A stretch of 64,000 nucleotides of DNA from Aromatoleum toluolicum (GTDB taxonomy: Bacteria; Pseudomonadota; Gammaproteobacteria; Burkholderiales; Rhodocyclaceae). The stretch spans positions 22,432-86,431 of the forward strand of contig NZ_WTVS01000022.1 in NCBI RefSeq assembly GCF_012911005.2, given 5' to 3'. The position numbers and the translations under genes were made by a program. Within the stretch, counting starts at the first letter, position 1. The number at the start of each line of letters is the position of its first letter. Below the pieces are notes generated by a model that ran no database searches, was not told where the DNA came from, and worked only from the letters and a program-made list of their open reading frames with translations. Positions 37,101-44,892 of this stretch are shown piece by piece.

Positions 37101-38094
37101 CCGCGAGGCCGAGGGGGATTTCGACTGGCGCGAAGGCGGCGACGGCACCCTGCGCGCACGTCTGAAGCGCCTGGTCCTGGCCGGGAACCATGATGCCGCC
37201 ACGGAGGCGCCCGATGCGGCCGAGAGCGCCACGGAAACGGAGGAACCGCCGAGCCGCCTGCCTGCCCTCGACATCGTCGTCGACCGCTTCTCGCTGCGCG
37301 GCATCGAATTCGGCCGTCTCGAATTGCAGGCGCGCAATCGCGGCGGGATGTGGCACCTCGATTCCGTGTCCCTCGCGAATCCGGACGGCAAACTGGGCGG
37401 TTCCGGCCTGTGGCGTCCCGGCACTCGGCCGCAGACGGATCTGGATTTCCGCCTCGAGGCGCGCGACATCGGTCAGCTCGCAAGCCGGCTCGGCTACGGG
37501 GAGGTCGTGCGCGGCGGCAAGGCGGTGCTGGCGGGCAAGATCGCCTGGCGCGGCGCCCCGACGCGCATCCACTATCCCTCGCTGACCGGAACGATGATGG
37601 TCGAGGCCGAGGACGGGCAGTTCCGCAAGCTCAATCCGGGGATGGGGCGCCTCCTTGGCGTGCTCAGCCTGCAGTCCCTGCCGCGGCGCCTCACGCTCGA
37701 CTTTCGCGACGTGTTCAGCGAAGGATTCGCCTTCGATAGCATTTCCGGTAGCATCAAGGCGGCTTCGGGGCAGTTGCGCACCGACGACCTGCAGATCCGC
37801 GGCCCCTCGGCGCGGGTGCGGATGAGTGGTTCCGTGGACCTCGAGGACGAGACGCAGGACCTGCGCGTGCGGGTGCAGCCGACGCTGGCCGAATCGGTCG
37901 CGCTGGGCACGGCCGCCGGACTCATCAACCCGGTCGCGGGCGTGGTCGCGTATGTCGCGCAGAAGGCGTTGAGCGATCCGATCGAGAGGATGTTCGCGTT
38001 CAGTTATTCGATTACCGGCAACTGGGCCGACCCGAAAGTCGAGAAACTCTCCGCCGCGAACCCCGGCACGGCGGACCCATCGAAGCAGGAGTGA
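34195..38094 (+). CDS. yhdP: YhdP-family AsmA-like protein (TIGR02099/DUF3971)
   Basis: A giant envelope protein of 1299 residues with one N-terminal membrane helix (VLSVVLLVAWFVAGAGYLFV, residues about 23-42) and a long periplasmic beta-rich body. AsmA-like proteins form hydrophobic grooves thought to carry phospholipids to the outer membrane; YhdP is one of three redundant carriers in E. coli. The C-terminal AsmA_2 region has SGSVDLEDETQDLRVRVQP, TAAGLINPVAG and FAFSYSITGNWADPKV. The ATG at 34195 is used; the in-frame TTG at 34162 and ATG at 34234 are alternatives. Its last codons overlap the next gene. Confidence 0.93.
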   Translation: MNAPHAHLPDVRSMVSTARRGRLWRVLSVVLLVAWFVAGAGYLFVREVLVPRVGEFREEVAGAISDAAGLPVSIEGLAADLSGLRPRLHLAGFELKDSAGRPALRLESIDATLSWSSLLRAEPHFHRIELNGPVLAMRREVDGAIYIAGVRIDPEETADGTLADWLFAQREIVVRDASLGWTDALRGAPELNLAGVQFRLLRSGPRYQFALQAHAPAELAPMVEVRGDLASRTPADPLSWLGQVYLAADDASLGGWRTWIDYPVALAGEGGVRAWVGLGDGGVNALAVDLALDDVHTRLGDDLPVLELAGVRGRLSGRRTPDGIEFSARGLELATVDGLAIAPTDLDLVLHGTGDGTPDGGKFTSGRLDFRVLSNLAAHLPFDPAVRQRLGAFAPQGTLDDLRLEWRGAPERLETWKIHARFDGIALNPQGAIPGLAGMSGELEGDERSGRFRIAGQNAALELPAVFPESHVGFSSLRADGRWTQSAGRLEIALDSANFENPDATGTASGRYWPAAEGAGEIDLNARLTRAESGAVWRYLPHVVNDETRNWLRHGIVGGRVPDARLRLKGNLDDFPFRDRKSGEFLVTTRVFGARLDYAEGWPSITNIDGEVRFEGPGMRITADRARIFGVALANVVADVPDLDAPGGEIMSIHGRASGPTADFLRFVSESPVSRRINGFTDAMRAEGTGALDLKLVLPLRDIDASSVKGEYRFAANRLTVVDGLPPLTEAAGVVRFTENDLEIPEARARLYGEPMQLAARTAKDGGVVFDARGALKVQAVREAHDWPGLDHLSGGTEWQANIDVRSQGTRVVVDSGLAGVASSLPEPLNKSAAAAWPLRVMLDFPANGRSESLSVALEGRGDLLLERRREGDAWGAVRGGVGVHAGIPSGESGFSIAAKLDEFDVDAWRKVLDAATAGEHQDAQAGRSIAVAGVDLRAKRLTGFGHELGDAHVSARADDGGWKGRIESREAEGDFDWREGGDGTLRARLKRLVLAGNHDAATEAPDAAESATETEEPPSRLPALDIVVDRFSLRGIEFGRLELQARNRGGMWHLDSVSLANPDGKLGGSGLWRPGTRPQTDLDFRLEARDIGQLASRLGYGEVVRGGKAVLAGKIAWRGAPTRIHYPSLTGTMMVEAEDGQFRKLNPGMGRLLGVLSLQSLPRRLTLDFRDVFSEGFAFDSISGSIKAASGQLRTDDLQIRGPSARVRMSGSVDLEDETQDLRVRVQPTLAESVALGTAAGLINPVAGVVAYVAQKALSDPIERMFAFSYSITGNWADPKVEKLSAANPGTADPSKQE

Positions 38095-38948
38095 GCAGCT
38101 TGAACCGTTCCGCCCCGTCCGCAGCCCCGGTGCCCCCCGTGCGTATCGCCGCGATCCAGACCGTCTCCGGCCCCGATGTCGGCGACAACCTGCGCGTCGC
38201 CGGCGAGCTGATCGCCGAGGCCGCGGCCGCCGGTGCGAAGCTCGTCGCCTTGCCCGAATATTTCCCGCTGATCACTGCCGACGAGACCGTCAAGGTGGCG
38301 ATCCGCGAAGCCGAGGGCAGCGGCCCGATCCAGGACTTCATGCGCGAAACCGCCGTGCGTCACGGAATATGGCTCGTCGGCGGCACGATCCCGCTGGTGG
38401 CCGACGCCGACGCCAAAGTGCGCAATTCCACGCTGGTGTTCGACGACAGTGGCGAACGCGTCGCGCGCTACGACAAGATCCACCTGTTCGGCTTCCAGAA
38501 GGGCGCCGAACGCTATGATGAGGCCGCGACGATCGAGGCGGGCAGGGCGGTGGTGACCTTCGACGCCCCATGCGGGCGTGTCGGACTGTCGGTGTGCTAC
38601 GACCTGCGCTTCCCCGAGCTCTTCCGTGCGATGGGCGCGGTCGACCTCATCATCCTGCCCGCGGCCTTCACCTACACCACCGGCCGCGACCACTGGGAGG
38701 TGCTGCTGCGTGCCCGCGCCATCGAGAACCAGTGCTACGTGATGGCGCCGGCCCAGGGCGGGCGCCATCCGAGCGGCCGCGTCACCTGGGGCCACACGCT
38801 GATCGCCGACCCGTGGGGCGAAGTCCTCGCATGCCGCGACGAAGGACCGGGTGTGGTGTGGGCGGATCTCGACCCTGCGCGCATCGCCGCCGTGCGCGAG
38901 AGCCTGCCGGCGCTGCGCCACCGCTGCCTCGGCACGGCTAACGCCTGA
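38091..38948 (+). CDS. Nitrilase-family amidohydrolase, deaminated glutathione amidase-like
   Basis: A 285-residue carbon-nitrogen hydrolase. The catalytic triad is visible as Glu in LVALPEYFP near residue 52, Lys in YDKIHLFGF near residue 127 and Cys in [16 protein letters not shown] near residue 165. The close match to the NIT1 subgroup suggests cleavage of deaminated glutathione, a metabolite-repair reaction. The GTG at 38091 overlaps the yhdP stop by 4 bases. A TTG at 38100 has AGGAG at 8 bases and may be the true start (MNRSAPSA). yhdP-nitrilase-tldD is a common proteobacterial gene order. Confidence 0.93.
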   Translation: MSSLNRSAPSAAPVPPVRIAAIQTVSGPDVGDNLRVAGELIAEAAAAGAKLVALPEYFPLITADETVKVAIREAEGSGPIQDFMRETAVRHGIWLVGGTIPLVADADAKVRNSTLVFDDSGERVARYDKIHLFGFQKGAERYDEAATIEAGRAVVTFDAPCGRVGLSVCYDLRFPELFRAMGAVDLIILPAAFTYTTGRDHWEVLLRARAIENQCYVMAPAQGGRHPSGRVTWGHTLIADPWGEVLACRDEGPGVVWADLDPARIAAVRESLPALRHRCLGTANA

Positions 38949-39024
38949 CGACGGCACCGACCTTTTTGACCTTATTCGTGTTGTCCGTGTCGAATGGACC
39001 GGACCTCCCCAACCTGGACGAACA

Positions 39025-40470
39025 ATGAGCCGAGCACAGAACCCCCTCAAGGTCGCCGACCGTTACCTCCTCAACCCCTATGATCTGGGCGAGGCGGAAG
39101 TGGAGAAGGTGTTCCGCAAGCTGATGCGCCATCGCCTCGACTACGCCGACCTGTACTTCCAGTACCACCGTTCGGAGGGCTGGAGCCTCGAGGAAGGCAT
39201 CGTCAAGTCAGGCAGCTTCAACATCGAGCAGGGCGTCGGCGTGCGCGCGATCAGCGGCGAGAAAACCGCCTTCGCCTACTCTGACGACATCTCGCTGCCC
39301 GCCCTCACCGCAGCCGCCGAAGCGACGCGCGCGATCGCCGACGCGGGCGGCCGGCGCAGCGTCGCGATCGCCCCGCATGCCGGCAAGTCGCGCCTGTACC
39401 GCGGCGAGGACCCGCTCGCCTCGCTCGACGACACCGCCAAGGTGAAGCTCCTCGAGCGCCTCGAAGGCTTCGCACGCGGCGAGGATCCGCGCGTCGCGCA
39501 GGTCATGGCGCACATCTCCGGCTCCTGGGAAGTCGTGCTCGTCGCGCGCAGCGACGGCCACATGGCGGCCGACGTCCGCCCGCTGGTGCGCGTGTCGGTC
39601 ACCGTGATCATGGAAGACAAGGGCCACCGCGAGCAGGGCAGCGCCGGCGGTGGCGGGCGCTTCGACTACGGCTACTTCGACGACGATCGCCTGCAGGAGT
39701 ACGCGCGCGCGGCGGTGCATCAGGCGCGCACCAACCTTGCCGCCGGCCCCGCGCCGGCCGGCACGATGAGCGTCGTGCTCGGCCCCGGCTGGCCCGGCAT
39801 CCTGCTGCACGAGGCGATCGGCCACGGCCTCGAGGGTGATTTCAACCGCAAGGGCAGCTCGGCCTTCTCCGGACGCATGGGCCAGCAGGTGGCGGCGAAG
39901 GGCGTCACGGTCGTCGACGACGGCACGCTGCCCGACCGGCGCGGTTCGCTGACGATCGACGACGAGGGCAATCCGACCGAGCGCACCGTGCTGATCGAGG
40001 ACGGCATCCTCACCGGCTACATGCAGGACACGATGAACGCCCGCCTCATGGGGGTGAAGCCCACCGGCAACGGCCGGCGCGAATCCTTCGCCCACCTGCC
40101 GCTGCCGCGCATGACCAACACCTACATGCTGAACGGCGACAAGGCGCCCGAGGAGATCATCAAGTCGGTGAAGAAAGGCCTGTACGCGGTGAACTTCGGT
40201 GGCGGCCAGGTCGACATCACCTCCGGCAAGTTCGTGTTCTCGACCGCCGAGGCCTACCTCATCGAAAACGGCAAGGTCACCCGTCCGGTGAAGGGCGCGA
40301 CACTGATCGGCAACGGCCCGGATGCGCTCACGCGCGTGTCGATGATCGGCAACGACATGGCCCTCGATCCGGGCGTCGGCACCTGCGGCAAGGACGGCCA
40401 GAGCGTCCCGGTAGGCGTCGGCCAGCCCACGCTGCGCCTCGACGGGCTGACCGTCGGCGGCACCGCCTGA
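39025..40470 (+). CDS. tldD: TldD metalloprotease
   Basis: A 481-residue protease subunit forming a heterodimer with PmbA/TldE. The zinc-binding motif [11 protein letters not shown] lies near residue 262. Other family landmarks: [20 protein letters not shown] near 310 and [14 protein letters not shown] near 395. In E. coli TldD/E degrades unfolded small peptides such as CcdA and matures microcin B17. The ATG at 39025 is preceded by a weak ribosome site (GGACGAACA). It is downstream of yhdP and the nitrilase gene with 76 bases between, probably one operon. The partner pmbA is 28 kb away. Confidence 0.97.
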   Translation: MSRAQNPLKVADRYLLNPYDLGEAEVEKVFRKLMRHRLDYADLYFQYHRSEGWSLEEGIVKSGSFNIEQGVGVRAISGEKTAFAYSDDISLPALTAAAEATRAIADAGGRRSVAIAPHAGKSRLYRGEDPLASLDDTAKVKLLERLEGFARGEDPRVAQVMAHISGSWEVVLVARSDGHMAADVRPLVRVSVTVIMEDKGHREQGSAGGGGRFDYGYFDDDRLQEYARAAVHQARTNLAAGPAPAGTMSVVLGPGWPGILLHEAIGHGLEGDFNRKGSSAFSGRMGQQVAAKGVTVVDDGTLPDRRGSLTIDDEGNPTERTVLIEDGILTGYMQDTMNARLMGVKPTGNGRRESFAHLPLPRMTNTYMLNGDKAPEEIIKSVKKGLYAVNFGGGQVDITSGKFVFSTAEAYLIENGKVTRPVKGATLIGNGPDALTRVSMIGNDMALDPGVGTCGKDGQSVPVGVGQPTLRLDGLTVGGTA

Positions 40471-40510
40471 CCGGGCGGGGGGATCCCGGCATTGGCGGCG
40501 CGCCGACGGT

Positions 40511-40852
40511 TCAGCGTTCCGCCAGTTCCAGCGCGTTCTCGACCAGACGCACGCCGCGCACGTTCAGCGCGGTACGCTGGGCGCGGGCGCGCTGTTCCTC
40601 ATTGACGACGACGCCGGCCAGCGTCACGCGTCCCGCGTGCGCCGACACCGCGATGTGCGCGGCACGCAGCTCGGGGTCGGCGCCGATCGCCGACTTGATC
40701 TCGCGCTGGAGGTTGTGATCGTGTTCGTCGCGCGCCACGGCGGCCGTGGCCTGAGCCACTGCCACGAGGCTGTCTGCCTGTGCCGGCGCGCCGACACAGA
40801 ATGCGATGGCGCTGGTGGTGAGAAAGGAAGCGATGTTCTTGCGGGTGATCAC
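40511..40852 (-). CDS. Secreted BON-domain protein
   Basis: A 113-residue periplasmic protein with a signal peptide (ITRKNIASFLTTSAIAF, then CVGAPAQA) and one BON domain (REIKSAIGADPELRAAHIAVSAH, GRVTLAGVV, ARAQRTALNVRGVRLVENAL; quoted in pieces). BON proteins such as OsmY and DolP act at the envelope and bind phospholipids. The GTG at 40852 is preferred because AAGGAG lies 7 bases before it and the product begins directly with the signal peptide. An ATG at 40879 adds nine residues and has no good ribosome site. A sigma-54-like promoter and a GlrR-like site lie upstream. Confidence 0.85.
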   Translation of the reverse strand: MITRKNIASFLTTSAIAFCVGAPAQADSLVAVAQATAAVARDEHDHNLQREIKSAIGADPELRAAHIAVSAHAGRVTLAGVVVNEEQRARAQRTALNVRGVRLVENALELAER

Positions 40853-40921
40853 GTTGGCGCTCCTTCTGCGAAGAGTCATGGAGTTGCGTTCCCGGCTGGG
40901 GACGCGCTTCGCTCTTCTTAC

Positions 40922-40937
40922 AGCAGGTGACGTGCCA
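40922..40937 (-). promoter_or_regulatory. Sigma-54 (-24/-12) promoter candidate for the BON gene
   Basis: On the minus strand the sequence is TGGCACGTCACCTGCT. It matches the consensus TGGCACG-N4-TTGC(A/T) at all but one defined base (CTGC instead of TTGC), and GG and GC are exactly 10 bases apart. The predicted start lies near 40911, about 60 bases before the BON start codon. Confidence 0.75.
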
Positions 40938-41034
40938 GCTTCCGTCAAGGCCAAGTGCAGACGCGGACTGGGGGCACTTGCCGGCGCATTTCCCCGCCCA
41001 CGCGGAGTCCGGAATTCCAATCGCCGCCGAAATG

Positions 41035-41052
41035 TGTCGTTATTCCCCGACG
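41035..41052. promoter_or_regulatory. GlrR-like operator upstream of the BON gene
   Basis: The dyad TGTC-N10-GACG matches the GlrR site TGTC-N10-GACA at seven of eight bases. It lies about 100 bases upstream of the sigma-54 element at 40922-40937, a usual distance for an enhancer site, and just beyond the 3' end of glrR. Confidence 0.6.
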
Positions 41053-41082
41053 GCAATCGGCGGCATTGCGCAAGTTACTGAT

Positions 41083-42516
41083 TTAGTTGAATTCATGCTG
41101 TCGCTCGCGGGCGACATCGGCGCTGTCGCCACGGAACAGGCTGGGCGTCAGCGAGTGTCGCTGCAGCAGGCGGTAGAACTCGGTGCGGTTACGGTCCGCG
41201 AGGCGGGCCGCGTCGGACACGTTGCCATCGGTGAGCTTCAGCAGCTGGATCAGGTAGTTGCGCTCGAAGCGCATTTTCGCTTCGGCGTAGCTCAACGCCT
41301 CGAGGCTTGGCCCGCGCAGCGCGCGCTCGACCAGCGCAAGCGGGATCAGCGGCGTCGTCGCGAGCGCGCTGGCCTGTTCCACGACGTTCTGCAGCTGGCG
41401 GATGTTGCCCGGCCACGCCGCGGTGGTGAGCGCCTCGAGCGCCTCCGGTGCGAAGCCGCGCAGCCGCTTCTGGTACTTGCGTGCGAGACCGCGCAGGAAG
41501 TGGTTCGCCAGCAGCGGGATGTCCTCGCGCCGTTCGTCCAGCGTCGGCAGGTTCAGGCAGACGACGTTCAGGCGATAAAACAGATCCTCGCGGAACGTAC
41601 CGGCGATCAGCGCCGCTTCGAGGTCGCGGTGGGTCGCCGACAGGATGCGCACGTCGATCTCCTGCGCGCGGCTCGCACCGACCGGACGCACCGCGCGCTC
41701 CTGCAGTACCCGCAGCAGCTTCACCTGCAGCGCGAGCGGCATGTCGCCGATCTCGTCGAGGAACACCGTGCCGCCATCCGCGGCCTGGAACAGGCCCGTG
41801 TGCGCGCTTGCGGCGCCGGTGAAGGCGCCCTTCACGTGGCCGAAGAGTTCCGATTCGAGCAGCTGTTCGGGAATCGCGCCGCAGTTGATCGCGATGAAGG
41901 GACGGGCCGCGCGCGGGCTGGCATCGTGGATCGCGCGCGCCAGCAGCTCCTTGCCGGTGCCGCTGTCGCCACGGATCAGCACGCTCGCATCCGAAGCGGC
42001 GACAAGCTGGGCCTCGTCCAGCACCGTCGCCATGCGGCTGCTGTGGCTGATGATCGCGTCGCGCCAGCCGGTGGACGCCGTGCCCTCCTCGCAGGCGTGG
42101 GGCGTACCCGCGATCTGCAGCGCCTGCGCGATCTTGCCGAGCAGGGCCTTGCTGTCGAACGGCTTGGTCAGATAACCGAACACGCCGCGCGAGGTTGCCT
42201 CCACTGCATCCGGGATCGTGCCGTGCGCGGTCAGCAGGATCACCGGCAGCGCCGGCCAGGTCTGGCGGATCTCCTCGAACAGCAGCAATCCGTCGCGGTC
42301 CGGCAGGCGCACGTCGCTCAGCACCAGACCGAAACGTTCCACGGCCAGGCAGGCCAGTGCGGCCTCGGCGCTCTCGGCCGTACTGACACGATAGCCGCTC
42401 GCGCGCAGTCGCATCGACAGCAGCCGCAGCAGGTCGGCATCGTCGTCGACAACCAGCAGGTGGGCGCCGTCCTGCGCCGTCTTCGCTGCGCCTGTCGTGG
42501 AAGGGCTCGTCCTCAT
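41083..42516 (-). CDS. glrR: Sigma-54-dependent response regulator GlrR (QseF)
   Basis: A 477-residue regulator with three domains: receiver (about 18-135, phospho-acceptor Asp68 in LSDVRLPD), an AAA+ domain (about 150-390) with Walker A GDSGTGKELL and the sigma-54-contacting loop GAFTGA, and a C-terminal helix-turn-helix of the DNVSDAARLADRNRTEFYRLL type (TDGNVSDAARLADRNRTE). GlrR activates the glmY small-RNA gene and rpoE in enterobacteria from TGTC-N10-GACA sites. Its start overlaps the qseG end by 4 bases (ATGA). Flanking genes carry similar sites, so it may control them. Confidence 0.95.
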   Translation of the reverse strand: MRTSPSTTGAAKTAQDGAHLLVVDDDADLLRLLSMRLRASGYRVSTAESAEAALACLAVERFGLVLSDVRLPDRDGLLLFEEIRQTWPALPVILLTAHGTIPDAVEATSRGVFGYLTKPFDSKALLGKIAQALQIAGTPHACEEGTASTGWRDAIISHSSRMATVLDEAQLVAASDASVLIRGDSGTGKELLARAIHDASPRAARPFIAINCGAIPEQLLESELFGHVKGAFTGAASAHTGLFQAADGGTVFLDEIGDMPLALQVKLLRVLQERAVRPVGASRAQEIDVRILSATHRDLEAALIAGTFREDLFYRLNVVCLNLPTLDERREDIPLLANHFLRGLARKYQKRLRGFAPEALEALTTAAWPGNIRQLQNVVEQASALATTPLIPLALVERALRGPSLEALSYAEAKMRFERNYLIQLLKLTDGNVSDAARLADRNRTEFYRLLQRHSLTPSLFRGDSADVARERQHEFN

Positions 42517-43166
42517 TTTTCGCTTCTCCTTTCCCGCGATGACGGCAGCGGCGGCGTCGGCGTCGACGGGCGCGCCGGCAGCGTGCGTTCGATTTCGGTC
42601 AATGCGTCGAGCTTCTCCTGAAGCTGGTCGCTCTGTTTCTGGGCATCCTTGAGCTGCTGTCCGGTTCGCTCGAGCTGCTGCGTAAGGCGGTCCGCGGTGT
42701 TTTCCAGGCGCACGCGTTCCTGCAGCTGCTCGGCCAGCAGGCGGGCGAGCGGTTGCAGCGCCACGGCATCCGGCTTCTCCGATCCGTTGATCGCCTCCAG
42801 CAAGGACTGCGCGCGCTGCAGGTTGTTGTTCCCCTGCGGATGGCTCAGCAGCATGACCTGCTTCATCTGCACGAGCGGAGCGTTGCCGGCGCCGGACAGC
42901 GCCGAACGTTCGCGCGCGAGCTCGGCGGTGTTCATGCCGCGAATCGTCTCGTGGTAGGCGAGAGCGTTCCGCACCGGCGTATTGGTGTTGCCGAGCAGGG
43001 GCGGCATCGGCGGTAGGGCGGGCAGCTCGGCCGTCGCGCTGCGCACGGTCGTGCAGCCGGGTAGGACGGTCGCCAACATCAGCACAAGTCCGGCAAGCGC
43101 CCTGCGGTCGCAGCGCGACGCGACGCTGCTGACCGGCGGGCGGTCGTGGGTGAAGTCAACGCTCAT
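42513..43166 (-). CDS. qseG: QseG-like outer-membrane lipoprotein
   Basis: A 217-residue lipoprotein between the kinase and regulator genes, the position of qseG (yfhG) in enterobacteria. The lipobox VLPGC places the lipidated Cys at residue 38. A long helical segment (about 120-195) rich in Gln/Leu/Glu (LAEQLQERVRLENTADRL, QQLKDAQKQSDQLQEKL) should form a coiled coil, followed by a Pro/Ser-rich tail. In E. coli, QseG binds the kinase GlrK and is needed for its activity. The start at 43166 overlaps the kinase gene end by 11 bases. Confidence 0.88.
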   Translation of the reverse strand: MSVDFTHDRPPVSSVASRCDRRALAGLVLMLATVLPGCTTVRSATAELPALPPMPPLLGNTNTPVRNALAYHETIRGMNTAELARERSALSGAGNAPLVQMKQVMLLSHPQGNNNLQRAQSLLEAINGSEKPDAVALQPLARLLAEQLQERVRLENTADRLTQQLERTGQQLKDAQKQSDQLQEKLDALTEIERTLPARPSTPTPPLPSSRERRSEK

Positions 43167-44559
43167 TCGGAAGTTCGATCCTGAAATAGGCACCTCTTGC
43201 CGACGGCTGCAGTCCGACGCGTCCGCCGTGGGCGACGACGAACTCGCGCACGATAGACAACCCGAGTCCGCTGCCGTGGCGTGGCTCCTCCGGCTGCCGG
43301 GTGCCTTGGAAGAAGGGGTCGAAGATGCGTTCGGCCTCCTCCGCTGCGGCGCCGGGCCCCTGGTCGAGGCAGTCGACGCGCACCCAGCCCGGATGCGTGC
43401 TCAGCGTCACGCGGATCTCGCCGTCGCGCGGACTGAAGGACACCGCGTTCGCGAGCAGGTTAGCCAGCACGATGCGCAGCTTGTCGGGGTCGGCGCTGAA
43501 CGGCGGCGGATCGCCGTGCAGCACGACCTTCAGGTTGCGGGTCTGGATCGGCAACTGCTGTTCGGCGATGACCGATTCCGCCAGCGCCCTCAGCATCACC
43601 GGGCGCCGGCGCAGGTTGCGCGCGTGGAACACCGCGGCGTTGTAACCCAGCAGATCCTCGATGCGCTCCTGCAGCGCATGCGTGTTGTGTTGCAGGATCG
43701 CAACCACCTCGCGCTGTTCGCCGCTCAACTCGCCGACCACGCCGTCTTCCAGCAGCGCAATCCCTTCGCGCACCGAGGCGAGCGGCGTCTTCAGTTCATG
43801 CGAGACATGACGCAGCACGCGGTTGCGGTTCGCCTCGAAATCCGCCAGCCGCAGGCGCAACCAATCCAGGCGGCGACCGACGCGGCGCAGGTCGGCCGGG
43901 CCGGGAATCGCCACTTGTTCGTCGAAGCGGCTCTCGCCCAGCGCCTCGATCGCGGCCTCGAGGCGGTTGATCGGGCGCAGCAGCCACCAGCCCGTGAGCG
44001 CAGCAAAGGTGCAGGCGGCGATGATCGCCGCAAGCACATGCCAGGCCAGTCTGTCGCGGTTCGCGTCGAGCTGTTCGAGCAGCGTCCGGCTCTGCTGGCC
44101 GAGCTGCGCCTGCACCTCGCCGGCGAGCTGCTCGTTCAGCGGCGGCACCCGGCTCAGTGCGTCCGTGGCCGCTTCAGCAGTGCCGCCCTCGGCGAGCGCC
44201 GTCCTGGCGGAATCGGCCGCGGCGCGCCACTCGTCGACCAGCGCACTCACGCTCGGCGCGCGCAGCGCGGCAATGGTCTGCAGGGCCACCAGCGACTCGT
44301 CCCGCGCCTGCTCGAAGCGCTCGCGCAGCAACGGATCCTTGAGTACGAGGAACTGGCGCGCGCTGCGCTCCATGTCGACGCTGCGCTCGCCCAGCTGCTG
44401 CACTGCGCTTGAATACTTCAGCGCATCGCCGACACTCTCGCGGTGCCGCGTCGCGAACTCCTCCAGCGTGATCAGCCCCCCCAGCGCGGTAGCGCCCAGG
44501 ATCGCTGCAACGAGCAGGAAGCTGGCAAGCAGCGAATGACTGAAGGACAGGCGCGACAT
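43156..44559 (-). CDS. glrK: Sensor histidine kinase GlrK (QseE)
   Basis: A 467-residue kinase with a membrane helix near residues 9-30 (LASFLLVAAILGATALGG), a periplasmic helical sensor domain (about 35-180), a second helix near 183-200 and a HAMP region (LLRPINRLEAAIEALGE). The dimerisation/phosphotransfer motif is RHVSHELKTPLASVREG near residue 255. The ATP domain has N (VLANLLANAVSFSP), G1 (DQGPG), F and G2 (HGSGLGLSIVREFV) boxes. I use the ATG at 44559; a start at 44586 would add nine polar residues. With qseG and glrR it forms an overlapping three-gene operon. Confidence 0.95.
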   Translation of the reverse strand: MSRLSFSHSLLASFLLVAAILGATALGGLITLEEFATRHRESVGDALKYSSAVQQLGERSVDMERSARQFLVLKDPLLRERFEQARDESLVALQTIAALRAPSVSALVDEWRAAADSARTALAEGGTAEAATDALSRVPPLNEQLAGEVQAQLGQQSRTLLEQLDANRDRLAWHVLAAIIAACTFAALTGWWLLRPINRLEAAIEALGESRFDEQVAIPGPADLRRVGRRLDWLRLRLADFEANRNRVLRHVSHELKTPLASVREGIALLEDGVVGELSGEQREVVAILQHNTHALQERIEDLLGYNAAVFHARNLRRRPVMLRALAESVIAEQQLPIQTRNLKVVLHGDPPPFSADPDKLRIVLANLLANAVSFSPRDGEIRVTLSTHPGWVRVDCLDQGPGAAAEEAERIFDPFFQGTRQPEEPRHGSGLGLSIVREFVVAHGGRVGLQPSARGAYFRIELPNER

Positions 44560-44656
44560 GGCTGGATGATCTTCGGAAACCAGCACGAGAGTGTAGGTGC
44601 CGAGCGGACGCCAGCGTCGTAAGCAAGTGCAAGGCAGTGTTTCTGAACGTTTTCCG

Positions 44657-44674
44657 TGTCGCCTCGCAGCGACG
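44657..44674. promoter_or_regulatory. GlrR-like operator, distal site upstream of bactofilin
   Basis: TGTC-N10-GACG, seven of eight matches to the GlrR dyad, lies about 140 bases upstream of the sigma-54 element at 44814 and 98 bases upstream of glrK. Its spacing to the second site is 67 bases, between six and seven helical turns. Confidence 0.55.
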
Positions 44675-44723
44675 CATCAAACATCAATCAAAACAGCATG
44701 ATGAGTATTTAGGGTGTTCCAAC

Positions 44724-44741
44724 TGTCGCCATGCGGCGACA
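44724..44741. promoter_or_regulatory. GlrR-like operator, proximal perfect site upstream of bactofilin
   Basis: TGTCGCCATGCGGCGACA is a perfect TGTC-N10-GACA dyad, and its inner bases (CGCC...GGCG) extend the symmetry. It lies about 75 bases upstream of the sigma-54 element at 44814-44829, in the AT-rich intergenic region between divergent glrK and bactofilin. Confidence 0.7.
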
Positions 44742-44813
44742 GAATTTGCCCCTGTTTCGCCGTCTTTTTGCTCGTCAAAAAATAAATTCATAAAATTCAT
44801 GAGCTTGGATTCA

Positions 44814-44829
44814 TGGCATGACCCATGCT
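44814..44829 (+). promoter_or_regulatory. Sigma-54 (-24/-12) promoter candidate for the bactofilin gene
   Basis: TGGCATGACCCATGCT has the invariant GG and GC 10 bases apart and matches TGGCACG-N4-TTGC(A/T) at most defined positions. The predicted start is near 44841, leaving a leader of about 50 bases before the ATG at 44893. Confidence 0.65.
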
Positions 44830-44892
44830 ACGGCGCTCAACGGGGGCGATGAATCGTCGGCCCGGAAACGTTTATGGATTCAAGGAGAGACC

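Noticed and set aside
35404..37572. 722-codon open frame antisense to yhdP
   Set aside because: A composition-driven shadow of the AsmA-like gene.
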